A DNA stretch of 33,295 nt from Peptoniphilaceae bacterium (GCA_022779285.1 JALFST010000032.1:1-33295); one strand, 5' to 3'; shown: positions 16,025 through 24,973, numbered from the stretch's first letter. Translations and numbers: made by a program. The notes: generated by a model not told the origin, from the letters alone.

Positions 16025-18583
16025 TCAGACGGAGCAGGATGCACATTCTTCGATCTCCAGACTCTTGGATCGAATATAGTATAGTGTTTTCAGACCTTCA
16101 TGGTATGCCTTCAGATAGAGCGCAAGAATCTCACGGAAAGTAAAGTCGTTGGTAATATAGAGATTCATGCTGGTAGCCTGATCAATGTGACGAGTGCGTA
16201 TGCCGGCTGCGCGAATGGTCCAGACCTGGTCGGTCACGTGGGCTTCGTTGTAATAAACATAGTTGGACATCGAAAGATCCGGCGCCACACGCGGAATCAG
16301 GCCGTTTTTTTTCTCATCATAGTAGAAACGTTTCATAATGGGATCCACACCCGGTGAGGTTCCTGCGATGATGGAGGTGGAGGAGGTGGGCGCAATTGCC
16401 AGCAAATATCCGTTGCGCAGGCCGTGCTCGTGCACCTTCGCAGCTAAAGCGGTCCAGCGGTCTGAGGTATATTCACGGCTTGTAAAGTATGCCCCGGTAT
16501 CCCAGTCAGATCCGCGGAAAAGCGCGTAATGCCCTTTTTCTACGGCATTTTCACAGGAAGCCTTGATGGCGTAGTAGTTCATATCCTCGAAAACGCGATC
16601 CGCCAGAGCGAGGTGATCCTCGGATTCCCAAAAGACATGATGATTGGCAAGCATATGGTGATAACCGCTCACACCAAGACCGATCGGACGATACCGGTCG
16701 TTATTGATTTTCGCCGCCGCAACGGGAAAGTAGTTCATGTCGATGACATTATCCAATGCACGGACAGCAGAAGCGGTTACGGATTCGAAATCCTCCGGAT
16801 CATCGACATCGATCTTGCCGAGGTTGAGGCTGGCCAGGTTACAAACCACATAGTTTCCCGGTTTGGTCTTGGAGACGATGATGCGGTCTCCGTCTTCGTT
16901 TACGATTTCTTCGCTGATGCTCTCGGTTGCGGACATATTTTGTGCGATTTCAGTACAGAGATTGGAGCAGTAGATCATGCCCTTGTCCTTGTTGGGATTG
17001 GCACGATTGACGGCATCGCGATTGAAGGTGAAGGGCGTGCCCGTTTCCACGAGGCACTTGATAATCAGGCGCACCATCTCCTTGACGGGAATCCAGCGTT
17101 TGGAGATTCTCTCATCGTTCAGGCAATCCAAATATCTTTGCTTCCATTCATCACCATAGAAATCCTCTAAAGCATATCCCTTGATCATCAGTACCTCGTG
17201 AGGATCCAAAAGTCCCCACTGGCCGTTCATATTGGTCTCGACCTGCTCCCAGAAATAATCGGGGTAGCAAAGCGCCGGAAAAATATCGTGCGCTTTTTGA
17301 CGATCGTCGCCGTTGTTGGTGCGAATTTGTGTAAATTCCGGAACGTCCTTATGCCAAATATCCAGATAGCAGGCGCATGCGCCTTGACGAACGCCGAGCT
17401 GATCTACGGCGACTGCGGTATCATTGGCAAGGCGAACCCAACGAATGATGCCGCCGGCAGCTCCCTTGAAGCCGCGAATATCGGAACCCTGTGAACGCAC
17501 TTTTCCGAAGTAGAGCCCCATGCCGCCTCCGAATTTGCTTACATTGGCAAAATTGGTGATACTGCGGTAGATCCCCATGAGATCATCCGGCACGGTATCA
17601 ATAAAGCAGGAGCTGAGCTGATGAAACGGCTTTCGTGCATTGGACAGCGTCGGAGTCGCCATAGTCACCTTGAGTGTCGAAAGCATATCATAGAAGCGAT
17701 GTGCCCATCCCAGACGATCCTTTTTTTCGGGAACGGCTAAAAAGAGGGCGATCCCTAAGTACATTTCCTGGAGAGATTCCAGGGGCACAAGATCATGCGT
17801 ACGGATCACATAGCGGTTGACAAGGAGATCATAGCCTGAATAATTGAGGATTTTGTCCCGCTCGAGGTTCATCCAGCTTGCCGCTTCCGCAAAATCTTCG
17901 GAGGAATATGTGTTAGGCACATCATCTCCATAGAGCCCTTCGGCATGCATGGAGCGTACTTTTTGCTCAAAGGTGGGAGGAGTGGAGGAATCTGTGACCC
18001 CATCCACCAGACCGCGGTCAATGCGCCGCTTCCATATTTTCTTGAGAGAAGAATTGAATTTCAGAGCGTAAAATCTTCCCGCAATCATCTCCCAGCGAGT
18101 CGCTTCCTCATCTGTGAGCTCGATTGCGGCGGAAATCAGCGCATCGAGACGCTCTTCCGTATTTTTATCTTTTTTATAAAAGCTTTCGAATTTGTAGAGG
18201 AGATTCCGGAGCTCATATTGCTCCTGTGGAAAATCCTTCTCGATTTCCATGAAAATCTCGTGCAATTCGGGAATTTCAGGAAAAAATTCCTCGAGGCGCG
18301 TGCGCACTGTTCTCTTTTTACGGCGTTCCTCTCGATATAGGATGTAGCTTTTTGCCACATCAAAGTGGTTATTTTCCATGAGCTGAAGCTCGACAAGATC
18401 CTGAATGGACTCTACGGAAAGCTCACGGCTTCCTTGAAAATGAGACTCAATAGCATCGATCATGGCATTGAGTTCCTGATCCGGAATCGGGACATTTCTT
18501 TGTTGGAATGCCTTTGAAATCGCATAAAAAATTTTATCACGTTCATATGGGACGACACGCCCGTCACGTTTGATTACTTGCAT
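16025..18583 (-). CDS. nrdA: Class I ribonucleotide reductase, alpha (catalytic) subunit
   Basis: The 852-residue enzyme reduces ribonucleoside diphosphates. The N-terminus is an ATP-cone (MQVIKRDGRVVPYERDKI), the allosteric activity site that allows dATP inhibition. The active-site cysteines can be placed: Cys326 in LSSCFID and Cys581 in VVCNLASLNLG as the redox pair, and Cys543 in SNLCTEI as the thiyl radical site with Asn541 and Glu545. The last residues, ECASCSV, hold the CxxC that passes electrons from thioredoxin. AGGAGA precedes the start. Upstream are paired NrdR-like boxes. All key residues are present, so it should be active. Confidence 0.95.
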   Translation of the reverse strand: MQVIKRDGRVVPYERDKIFYAISKAFQQRNVPIPDQELNAMIDAIESHFQGSRELSVESIQDLVELQLMENNHFDVAKSYILYREERRKKRTVRTRLEEFFPEIPELHEIFMEIEKDFPQEQYELRNLLYKFESFYKKDKNTEERLDALISAAIELTDEEATRWEMIAGRFYALKFNSSLKKIWKRRIDRGLVDGVTDSSTPPTFEQKVRSMHAEGLYGDDVPNTYSSEDFAEAASWMNLERDKILNYSGYDLLVNRYVIRTHDLVPLESLQEMYLGIALFLAVPEKKDRLGWAHRFYDMLSTLKVTMATPTLSNARKPFHQLSSCFIDTVPDDLMGIYRSITNFANVSKFGGGMGLYFGKVRSQGSDIRGFKGAAGGIIRWVRLANDTAVAVDQLGVRQGACACYLDIWHKDVPEFTQIRTNNGDDRQKAHDIFPALCYPDYFWEQVETNMNGQWGLLDPHEVLMIKGYALEDFYGDEWKQRYLDCLNDERISKRWIPVKEMVRLIIKCLVETGTPFTFNRDAVNRANPNKDKGMIYCSNLCTEIAQNMSATESISEEIVNEDGDRIIVSKTKPGNYVVCNLASLNLGKIDVDDPEDFESVTASAVRALDNVIDMNYFPVAAAKINNDRYRPIGLGVSGYHHMLANHHVFWESEDHLALADRVFEDMNYYAIKASCENAVEKGHYALFRGSDWDTGAYFTSREYTSDRWTALAAKVHEHGLRNGYLLAIAPTSSTSIIAGTSPGVDPIMKRFYYDEKKNGLIPRVAPDLSMSNYVYYNEAHVTDQVWTIRAAGIRTRHIDQATSMNLYITNDFTFREILALYLKAYHEGLKTLYYIRSKSLEIEECASCSV

Positions 18584-18648
18584 GAATTTCTCCTGTTTTT
18601 ATATTCCGCGGCAGATCTCTAAAGGATCTGAACAGCTTCTTTATTCTA

Positions 18649-18688
18649 CAATATATTGTTTTTGAATGAAAGGGGAGTCTATATATCG
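18649..18688 (-). promoter_or_regulatory. Tandem NrdR-like boxes upstream of nrdAB
   Basis: Box 1 is the perfect palindrome ACAATATATTGT (core 18649-18658) and box 2 is CTATATATCG (18679-18688). Their centres are 30 nt apart, three helical turns, on the same face of DNA, as is usual for NrdR box pairs (consensus near ACACWATATATWGTGT). They lie 66-105 nt before the nrdA start. NrdR is an ATP-cone/zinc-ribbon repressor of ribonucleotide reductase genes; no nrdR is in the window. The rest of 18584-18871 shows no other feature I can support. Confidence 0.65.
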
Positions 18689-18871
18689 TCTTTTTTCCGG
18701 TTCCGTATAACTATTCAGTACCGGAGTTTTCCTTTTCCTGTAGAAAGAGTTCATTTGGCTGGCGTGCAGAAAGAGAAAACGATTCGAATGCGTTTTTGAG
18801 AATGAATAGAAATCGATGAGAAACGATGAGAAGCGAGTTTGTATCTGAGTAAAAAAAATACCTATGAATAT

Positions 18872-19285
18872 TTACTCTTCCTGAAATTGTGCCAGCAGAC
18901 GGCTGACATTTTGCACGGCATTTTCCACAAAATCCTGAGCATCGGTCAGGTGATTGTGCCATTGCGTATCGTGCGTGAAGGGTAAAAAAAGGTCCCGATG
19001 ATAGGCTTGAAACGCTTTTAAAGCCCTCTGCTGTTCGTCATTATGTGCAAGCTCCGCCAGAAGATTTTCAAGACGAGTCATTTCTTCCTGTGCCTTTTTG
19101 AGATTTTGGACGACATTATGAATGGACGTAGCTTTGCCGCCCTTCATAAAAATGGCTCCGCCGATTTTTTCCACATACTCCCAGCGGCGCGCTTTTTTTA
19201 AGCCGTCGCGAGAGCGGTAGAGAGGCATGAGCACCGGATTTCCTTTTCGAATGGAAGCGGGAGAGGGGGAGCTTTTTTCTTTCAT
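18872..19285 (-). CDS. Hypothetical 137-residue protein with coiled-coil segment
   Basis: The start at 19285 (MKEKSSPSPASIRKGN) follows GGAAAGGAAAATT on the minus strand; an earlier ATG at 19336 has no such site. The N-terminal third is basic, around KGNPVLMPLYRSRDGLKKARRWEYVEKIGG. The rest is predicted helical with heptad-like LKKAQEEMTRLENLLAELAH, and the C-terminal helix may fold back on it. No signal peptide or membrane segment is visible, so it is probably cytoplasmic. I do not recognise the family. It stands alone between the nrd promoter region and the insertion-sequence debris. Confidence 0.6.
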   Translation of the reverse strand: MKEKSSPSPASIRKGNPVLMPLYRSRDGLKKARRWEYVEKIGGAIFMKGGKATSIHNVVQNLKKAQEEMTRLENLLAELAHNDEQQRALKAFQAYHRDLFLPFTHDTQWHNHLTDAQDFVENAVQNVSRLLAQFQEE

Positions 19286-19408
19286 AATTTTCCTTTCCTG
19301 AAATCTTGGATCGACTTTTCTGTTACTATTGTACATGGAAAAGAAAGGAACGCCAAATGTTAAATCAAGTCCATATTTGTGTGTAAATTGCCTTTCGGTT
19401 TATCCGGA

Positions 19409-19770
19409 TCAGGCCGCTTCCAAGAAAGCAGTCTGCGCATCCGCAATCAAGCGGAGGCGATTTCTTACATCTGCGGATTCCGCAATATCCCGGTAATTCC
19501 GGGAACTCCCGTTTCCAGCTTTGCTTGTGTCATAGGCGATCATCATTGCTTTGGAGACCGTGCGGCGGTTCTCTCGGACTTTGAGATAAGTGGCATCGAT
19601 CGTAAAAAACGAAGAGTTTCCTTCAATCAGATGATTCCGGTGACGCTGAACAGAGAGTGTAATAGTCCCGATCCGTGTTGTAAGATCTTTGTCCGGAAAT
19701 GGTTACTATGGTCTGTACGGGCCTTTGAACGCTCATACGGGATTGCGTTTAGCCTTTTCTGAGGATTCCG
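19409..19770 (-). pseudogene. Remnant of an IS256/Mutator-family transposase
   Basis: Read on the minus strand, pieces of an IS256-type transposase appear in two frames: YERSKARTDHSN-HFRTKIL, then after a frameshift TTRIGTITLSVQRHRNH, joined directly to TIDATYLKVRENRRTVSK and on to FLEAA with a stop at 19411-19409. The DATYLKVRE segment with its catalytic Asp is the family hallmark. About 90 residues between RHRNH and TIDATY are missing and most of the rest is gone, so it is dead. The bases just beyond the stop (GTGTGTAAATT on +, near 19379-19389) resemble an IS256-type terminal repeat. Confidence 0.8.
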
Positions 19771-19848
19771 CTTTCTCTGGGCATTATATTGATATCGTGA
19801 TTATGATATATCAAAAGGCTGAGCTGCCGACTTTTTTAGTTTTCGAAT

Positions 19849-20203
19849 TTATACCACTATAAGGGTATTATTAAGTAAATTAAGAAGAGATCTCCAGTAT
19901 GTTACTCTATTGATGGTGGGATAGCCAGCCATCAATAGAGCTCGTTTTTCCAAGGGAGCCAACGTTTGCATTGGAAACTGATTCAACTTGTATAAATAGC
20001 GTTTCCTCTGCACAAGTAGATTCTTGTAGCCGTAGAAAGACAAGCGAGAATAGAAATGCTCATTGTCATGTAGACTACGCTCCTCTTTCCCATTGTGCCT
20101 CGGCGTCTTTGGACGAATGAGTTGGTGTGTGGCCCTTTTCCCGGCAATACAGGTCAAACGAGTGAACCCGCTTTGTTTTTCGGAAATGGGTGAATTCTAT
20201 TGT
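19849..20203 (-). pseudogene. C-terminal remnant of an integrase-core (IS3/IS481-like) transposase
   Basis: The minus-strand frame carries THQLIRPKTPRHNGKEERS, the typical end of the DDE integrase core with its last catalytic Glu region, followed by HFYSRLSFYGYKNLL and RYLYKLNQFPMQTLAPLEKRA. Just upstream in another frame is IEFTHFRKTK, matching the expected EFT segment before it, so there is at least one frameshift. The N-terminal helix-turn-helix and first two-thirds of the core are absent. It is a non-functional IS fragment; IS3 versus IS481 cannot be settled from this piece. Confidence 0.75.
19905..19940. repeat. 12-bp perfect inverted repeat inside the IS debris
   Basis: CTCTATTGATGG (19905-19916) is repeated as CCATCAATAGAG (19929-19940) with a 12-nt loop that can pair further (GGTGGG/CCAGCC-like). 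On the + strand it is followed by CTCGTTTTTC, so it could work as a weak terminator or be an element end. Confidence 0.6.
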
Positions 20204-20214
20204 ATCTCAGGGGG

Positions 20215-20256
20215 TGACAAAATCGCTGAAGTTTTCTACTATGACAATATCGCTGA
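20215..20256. repeat. Short direct repeat pair, probable IS end
   Basis: TGACAAAATCGCTGA (20215-20229) and TGACAATATCGCTGA (20242-20256) differ by one base and are 27 nt apart. They lie at the edge of the integrase-core remnant, where multiple short transposase-binding repeats are expected, and just before the promoter of the sugar operon. Confidence 0.55.
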
Positions 20257-20283
20257 CGGTTAATAAATCTTTATATTTAAGAC

Positions 20284-20312
20284 TTTACAATTTGGGAAAC
20301 TTGTGATACACT
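20284..20312 (+). promoter_or_regulatory. Promoter of the lacI-type gene and sugar operon
   Basis: TTTACA (20284-20289), 17 nt, TACACT (20307-20312). It is the only clear promoter before the regulator and lies about 85 nt upstream of its ATG. Confidence 0.65.
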
Positions 20313-20329
20313 CCATCACATGAAGGAAG

Positions 20330-20339
20330 AAAACGTTTT
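20330..20339. promoter_or_regulatory. Likely LacI-family operator
   Basis: AAAACGTTTT is a perfect palindrome with a central CpG, inside AGAAAACGTTTTTT, the form typical of LacI/CcpA-type operators. It starts about 18 nt after the -10 element, that is, at the expected transcript start, a good place for repression. The regulator gene follows at 20397, so autoregulation is likely (inference). A CcpA site cannot be excluded. Confidence 0.6.
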
Positions 20340-20396
20340 TTTCTGTAGATTAATATGTAACTTGTTTCATATCTGTGAAGTCTTCTGGAGGATAGG

Positions 20397-21368
20397 ATGA
20401 CGACGATGCGAGATATAGCTCGAATAACGGGGTTAAGTATCGGAACAATTTCGCGTTATATTAATCGATCTGATTATGTAAGCGAAAAATCCCAAAAGAT
20501 TATCCAGAAAGCAATTGAAGAGAGTAAGTATGTCCCCAATCGGAATGCGATTAGTATTTTCACCAACAATTCTTCAACAATTGGGGTCGTGGCACCGAGT
20601 TTGGTCAACCCTTTTTTCTCTCATTGGGTCACTCAGCTTGGAAAACGTATTCAATCGATTGATTACGGCTTTCTTTTGTATTTTACGGAGGATAGTGACG
20701 AACTGGAAAGAAAAGCTATGATTCAGCTCAAGGGTTATCGAGTGGACGGGATTATCATTGCGCGTGCCAATGTTCCTGAAATTTGGGAGGAACTAGGAAT
20801 TCCGGTGGTTTCCTTTGAGAACTCGATTCCCTACGAAGTAGCCAACGTAAAAGCAGACAATTACTCTGGTGGTGTTATCGCACTTAACCATCTTTTAGAT
20901 AGAGGGGTTAAGAGGTTGGTCCACATAACTGGTCCAAGTTGTTTTTCTGCTATCTTGGAACGGAGAAGGGGGTTTGTCGAAGAAGCAGAAAAACGGGGAT
21001 TCGAAGTGGTGCAGATTTATCTCGAAGGGGATTATCAATTGGGCAATGCACTGATTGAAAGAGATGTGAAGTTTCGTTTTCAAAAGGGCGATGGGGTTTT
21101 TGCTTTTAACGATATGGCCTGTCTCCCGGTGATTCGTAGTATTCAAAAGCAGGGGTTAAGGATTCCAGAAGATGTAAAGGTGATCGGATTTGACAATAAT
21201 TTTATTTCAGGTTTCTATGATCCCCCTATCACCACGATCGAACAAAATGTCCTGTTGTGTGCAGATAAGTGTTTCGATGTTTTGATGCAACAATTGGAAA
21301 AGCCTGAAGAGGGCACGAAAGAGTTTCTTATTCCTGTTGAACTGGTGGCGAGAAAGTCAACAGCATGA
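20397..21368 (+). CDS. LacI-family transcriptional regulator of the sugar operon
   Basis: The 323-residue protein has the N-terminal LacI helix-turn-helix (MRDIARITGLSIGTISRYIN) and hinge, then a periplasmic-binding-protein-like effector domain with SSTIGVVAPSLVNPFF, DGIIIARAN, the SGGVIALNHLLDRG segment and VIGFDNNFISGFYDPPITTIEQN. The start at 20397 is 5 nt after GGAGG. It is encoded just upstream of a sugar ABC importer and separated from it by 49 nt, so it very likely senses the imported sugar or a phosphorylated product and controls the operator at 20330. The exact inducer is unknown. Confidence 0.92.
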   Translation: MTTMRDIARITGLSIGTISRYINRSDYVSEKSQKIIQKAIEESKYVPNRNAISIFTNNSSTIGVVAPSLVNPFFSHWVTQLGKRIQSIDYGFLLYFTEDSDELERKAMIQLKGYRVDGIIIARANVPEIWEELGIPVVSFENSIPYEVANVKADNYSGGVIALNHLLDRGVKRLVHITGPSCFSAILERRRGFVEEAEKRGFEVVQIYLEGDYQLGNALIERDVKFRFQKGDGVFAFNDMACLPVIRSIQKQGLRIPEDVKVIGFDNNFISGFYDPPITTIEQNVLLCADKCFDVLMQQLEKPEEGTKEFLIPVELVARKSTA

Positions 21369-21417
21369 AGAAACTTAGAGGGGAAAAAAGGAAGTAAAAA
21401 CAAAAAAGGAGATCAAA

Positions 21418-22425
21418 ATGAAGAAAAAATGGATTGCAATATTATGTACAATGGCTCTAATTCTCAGTGCCTGTGGTGAAAAAACACCAGCGGAAACCTC
21501 CAAGAAAAAAGATGCGCCGGGATCATCCGAAACAAGTGTAAAAGTCTCCGAAAAGACATCTTCCTCGGGTGGAAAGGTTTTCGGCTTTACCAGTATGGAT
21601 AATTCAAACCCGTTCTTTGTCACCATCGAAAAAACTATTCGCGAAAAGGTGGAAGCCAATGGTGACAAATTGGTTTCTGTGGATCCTGCTAATGATGTTA
21701 GTCGTCAAATCACCCAAATTGAGGACTTGATTTCACAACATATTGATGGAATCTTTCTTAACCCAGCAGAAGCAGAAGGAATTATTCCTGCCCTTGATCA
21801 GTTGAAGGCTGCTGGAATTCCCATTATAAATTATGATACGGAAGTGGCAGATCTTTCTTATGTTGCTTCTTATGTTGGATCTGACAACTACAATGCAGGT
21901 AAGGTTGTTGGTGAAGATTTGGTAAAAAAGCATCCTGAGGGTGGGAAAATTATTATTTTGGACTCCCCTACTATGAACTCAGTGGTGGATAGAGTAAATG
22001 GCTTTAAAGATGCCATTGAGGGAAAAGGATTTGAAATTGTTGCACAGCAGGATGCTAAGGGAAATCTGGAAGTTGCCATGGGAATTGCGGAAGATCTTTT
22101 CCAAGTTCATACAGATGTTATTGCGGCTTTTGGCGGAAATGACCCGACAGCTTTAGGAATCCTTGCTGCTGCTAATGCTGCAGGCCTTAATAATGTAAAA
22201 ATTTACGGTGTTGATGGCTCCCCAGACTTTAAAAAAGTTTTATCTGATGAAAAATCTCTTTTAGAGGGTAGCGGTGCTCAGTCACCGATTCAAATTGCGG
22301 AAAAGTCAGTCGAAGTCATGTACAAGGTACTCAATGGGGAAAGTGTAAAGGATCGTTATCCGGTTGATACTTTTATGATTACCCGTGACAACTTGGCAGA
22401 GTATGGAACGGACGGTTGGCAGTAA
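21418..22425 (+). CDS. Sugar-binding lipoprotein of ribose-type ABC importer
   Basis: The 335-residue product begins with a lipoprotein signal ending in LILSAC (modified Cys about residue 19), then a Lys/Ser/Thr-rich linker. From about residue 58 on it is a Peripla_BP_4 domain of the RbsB/sugar-binding type: GFTSMDNSNPFFVTIEKTI, DGIFLNPAEAEGI, GSDNYNAGKVVG and AAFGGNDPTALGI. It captures sugar outside the cell and delivers it to the permease encoded at 23984. GGAG precedes the ATG. The hairpin at 22437 follows its stop and probably makes this gene more strongly expressed than the transporter genes behind it. Confidence 0.93.
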   Translation: MKKKWIAILCTMALILSACGEKTPAETSKKKDAPGSSETSVKVSEKTSSSGGKVFGFTSMDNSNPFFVTIEKTIREKVEANGDKLVSVDPANDVSRQITQIEDLISQHIDGIFLNPAEAEGIIPALDQLKAAGIPIINYDTEVADLSYVASYVGSDNYNAGKVVGEDLVKKHPEGGKIIILDSPTMNSVVDRVNGFKDAIEGKGFEIVAQQDAKGNLEVAMGIAEDLFQVHTDVIAAFGGNDPTALGILAAANAAGLNNVKIYGVDGSPDFKKVLSDEKSLLEGSGAQSPIQIAEKSVEVMYKVLNGESVKDRYPVDTFMITRDNLAEYGTDGWQ

Positions 22426-22436
22426 ACTGGAGAAAG

Positions 22437-22475
22437 AAGAGATCGGGTGCCTTCCGACATCCGATCTCTTTTCTT
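22437..22475 (+). terminator. Intercistronic hairpin/partial terminator between binding protein and ATPase genes
   Basis: AAGAGATCGGGTG (22437-22449) pairs with CATCCGATCTCTT (22458-22470), 13 bp with one G-U pair and an 8-nt loop, followed by TTCTT. A leaky terminator or 3' stabilising hairpin after the binding-protein gene is common in ABC operons and gives excess binding protein. Confidence 0.7.
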
Positions 22476-22488
22476 AAGGAGGTATTCA

Positions 22489-23970
22489 TTGACAAAATCC
22501 ATATTACTCGAAATGAAAAACATTTCGAAAGAATTTCCTGGAGTCAAGGCCCTCGATCGAATCAATTTCGACCTCCAAGCTGGAGAAGTGCATGCCATTT
22601 TGGGGGAGAATGGAGCCGGAAAATCAACCCTTATCAAGGTTTTGGGAGGAATTTATAAGCCTGAGGAGGGAGAAATCTATATCGAAGGACAGCCAATCAG
22701 CATTCAAAGTGTCCTCGATGCTCAAAAACAAGGAATCGCTATTATCCATCAAGAGATTGTTTTAGTTTCTCAAATGACAATTGCTCAGAATATTTTTCTT
22801 GGTCGAGAACTTATGACAAATGGAGTTATTGATCAGCGGAAGATGGAGGAGGAAACACAAAAGCTTCTCACAGATTTTCAAGTTGATTTACGCCCTTGGG
22901 ATATTGTTAGAAAACTTAGCATTGCACAACAACAGATGGTTGAGATTATGAAAGCCATATATCAGGATGCTCGAATCCTAGTTATGGATGAGCCAACTTC
23001 TTCTATTTCTGATAAAGAAGTTGAATTTCTTTTTGATCTCATGCGAAAGCTGACAGCTAAGGGAGTTGGTATTATCTATATTTCTCATAAAATGGCAGAG
23101 TTGGAGAAAATATGTGACCGAGTTTCCGTCTTTCGGGACGGACAGAGTGTTGCGACCTGTAGAGTTGATGAAACTTCATCGGAGGAACTGATTAATTTGA
23201 TGGTAGGCAGAGAGTTAACCCGTTATTATGTTCGAAACTACCAAAGTCCAGGATCTGTCGCATTGGAAGTCAAACATTTGAAAAACGAAACTTCCGAAGA
23301 TCTCTCTTTTGTTGTTCATCAAAAAGAAATTGTAGGATTTGCAGGCTTGGTAGGGGCAGGTAGAAGTGAATTAATGGAGTCTATTTTCGGCTTAACCCAT
23401 CCAATGGCAGGCGAAATTCTTGTCCATGGAAAAGCGGTAAGTATCCATAATCCTACAGATGCGGTTCGTTGTGGGATAGCATATGTTCCTGAGGAAAGGC
23501 GAAAAGACGGACTCTATCTTCAACAATCGGTATCTTATAATACGACCATCCAAGTGCTTTCTTCTTTCCTTAGCGGGGGAAGATATAACCAGTCTAAGGA
23601 AAAAGAGATTGCTGAGAATTACACTCAAATGATGCGAACCAAGACGCCCAGCCTCTCTCAACATGTGGAAAAGCTTTCCGGTGGTAATCAGCAGAAAGTC
23701 TTGATAGGCCGATGGCTTGCTACTCGTCCGGATATTTTGATTTTAGATGAACCGACACGAGGTGTAGATGTTGGTGCCAAAGCGGAGATCTACGCCATCA
23801 TCAACGATCTAGCGGCTCAGGGCATGGCTATCATCATTATCTCATCGGAACTTCCAGAGATTATTAATATGGCGGATCGAGTTTATGTCATGCGCGATGG
23901 AGTCTTGATAGACTGTTTAGATCACGAGGATATAAGTCAAGAAAAAATTATGAAACTAGCTGCAAGATAA
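22489..23970 (+). CDS. Sugar ABC transporter, double ATPase subunit (RbsA/MglA type)
   Basis: The start is most likely TTG at 22489, 6 nt after a perfect AAGGAGG; the in-frame ATG at 22447 lies inside the hairpin and upstream of this site. The 493-residue protein has two ABC modules. The first has Walker A GENGAGKST (Lys45), LSIAQQQMVE and Walker B LVMDEPTSS. The second has a degenerate Walker A (GLVGAGRSE), signature LSGGNQQK and ILDEPTRGVD. Degeneracy of the second Walker A is normal for this family. It powers import of a monosaccharide with the permease and the lipoprotein encoded next to it. Confidence 0.94.
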   Translation: MTKSILLEMKNISKEFPGVKALDRINFDLQAGEVHAILGENGAGKSTLIKVLGGIYKPEEGEIYIEGQPISIQSVLDAQKQGIAIIHQEIVLVSQMTIAQNIFLGRELMTNGVIDQRKMEEETQKLLTDFQVDLRPWDIVRKLSIAQQQMVEIMKAIYQDARILVMDEPTSSISDKEVEFLFDLMRKLTAKGVGIIYISHKMAELEKICDRVSVFRDGQSVATCRVDETSSEELINLMVGRELTRYYVRNYQSPGSVALEVKHLKNETSEDLSFVVHQKEIVGFAGLVGAGRSELMESIFGLTHPMAGEILVHGKAVSIHNPTDAVRCGIAYVPEERRKDGLYLQQSVSYNTTIQVLSSFLSGGRYNQSKEKEIAENYTQMMRTKTPSLSQHVEKLSGGNQQKVLIGRWLATRPDILILDEPTRGVDVGAKAEIYAIINDLAAQGMAIIIISSELPEIINMADRVYVMRDGVLIDCLDHEDISQEKIMKLAAR

Positions 23971-23983
23971 GTGGAGGAACCCT

Positions 23984-24973
23984 ATGACACAATCTATCAA
24001 AGAAAATGCAAGGAAAAAAGATTCAGGAATTGTCCGATTTTTTAAAGACAACCTGGGCATCCTTATTGCCTTGGCGATTCTTTGTCTCTTTTTAATTATC
24101 AACCCCAAAACATCTTCATCTTTTTTAAACATGAAGAATATTTTTAATGTTCTTCGGCAAATTTCTACCAACCTTTATGTAGCAAGCGGAATGACAATGG
24201 TCATCATTCTTGGTGGCATTGACCTGTCAGTTGGATCCATCATTGCATTATCTGGTTGTATTGCAGCAGCGACGGTCTCTCGCTATAATCTTCCCATTCC
24301 TATGGGTATTGTCATCGGCCTTTTGATTGGCGTTATTGTCGGAGGCATCAACGGTATGGTGATCTCTCGGACGACCATTCCGCCTTTTATCGTAACCCTC
24401 GCCACTATGAATATCGCCAAAGGCCTGGCTTATGTTTACACTGGGGGATCGCCGGTTCGTGTTATGTCTGATGCTTGGCAGTTTATCGGAGCAGGCTATG
24501 TGGGAATGATTCCCACTCCGGTTATTATCTTGGTTATTATCCTTATTATTACATGGCTTTTTATGAATAGGACTAAGTTTGGGCGTCACATTTACGCTGT
24601 TGGAGATAATCCTCAGGCAGCACTCTATTCGGGAATAAATAATCGAAGTGTAAAATTCAGAGTCTACCTCTATTCAGGAATTATGGCTGCATTGGCTGGG
24701 ATTGTCTTGGCTTCTAGAATGTATTCAGGTCAGCCGACTGCAGGGGATGGAGCCGAGATGGATGCCATCGCAGCCGTGGTGGTCGGAGGAACCTCTATGT
24801 CTGGTGGTTATGGGCGAATTAGCGGAACCATCATTGGTGCTTTGATCATTGGCATTCTAAACAATGGACTAAACCTGCTCAACGTGAATTCCTTTTGGCA
24901 ATATGTTGTTAAAGGATTAGTCATTCTTTTAGCAGTTTATGCCGACTATATTCGCAGCAAAAAGGATAAATAG
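23984..24973 (+). CDS. Sugar ABC transporter permease (RbsC type)
   Basis: The 329-residue polytopic membrane protein shows eight to ten hydrophobic segments and the RbsC/BPD_transp_2 landmarks GGIDLSVGSIIALSG, GGINGMVI and, near residue 200, AVGDNPQAALYSGIN. The late glycine-rich GGTSMSGGYGRISGTIIGAL loop contacts the ATPase. GTGGAGGAA sets the ATG start, 13 nt after the ATPase stop. One permease gene is enough because members of this class work as homodimers. The substrate cannot be read from the sequence; neighbours suggest a pentose or ketose. Confidence 0.94.
   Translation: MTQSIKENARKKDSGIVRFFKDNLGILIALAILCLFLIINPKTSSSFLNMKNIFNVLRQISTNLYVASGMTMVIILGGIDLSVGSIIALSGCIAAATVSRYNLPIPMGIVIGLLIGVIVGGINGMVISRTTIPPFIVTLATMNIAKGLAYVYTGGSPVRVMSDAWQFIGAGYVGMIPTPVIILVIILIITWLFMNRTKFGRHIYAVGDNPQAALYSGINNRSVKFRVYLYSGIMAALAGIVLASRMYSGQPTAGDGAEMDAIAAVVVGGTSMSGGYGRISGTIIGALIIGILNNGLNLLNVNSFWQYVVKGLVILLAVYADYIRSKKDK

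Noticed and set aside
16529-17170. 213-codon plus-strand open frame
   Set aside because: It is the complement of nrdA, where the active-site cysteines lie; no protein family signal.
19379-19762. 127-codon plus-strand open frame
   Set aside because: The minus strand at the same place reads as IS256 transposase (DATYLKVRE), so the plus frame is a shadow.
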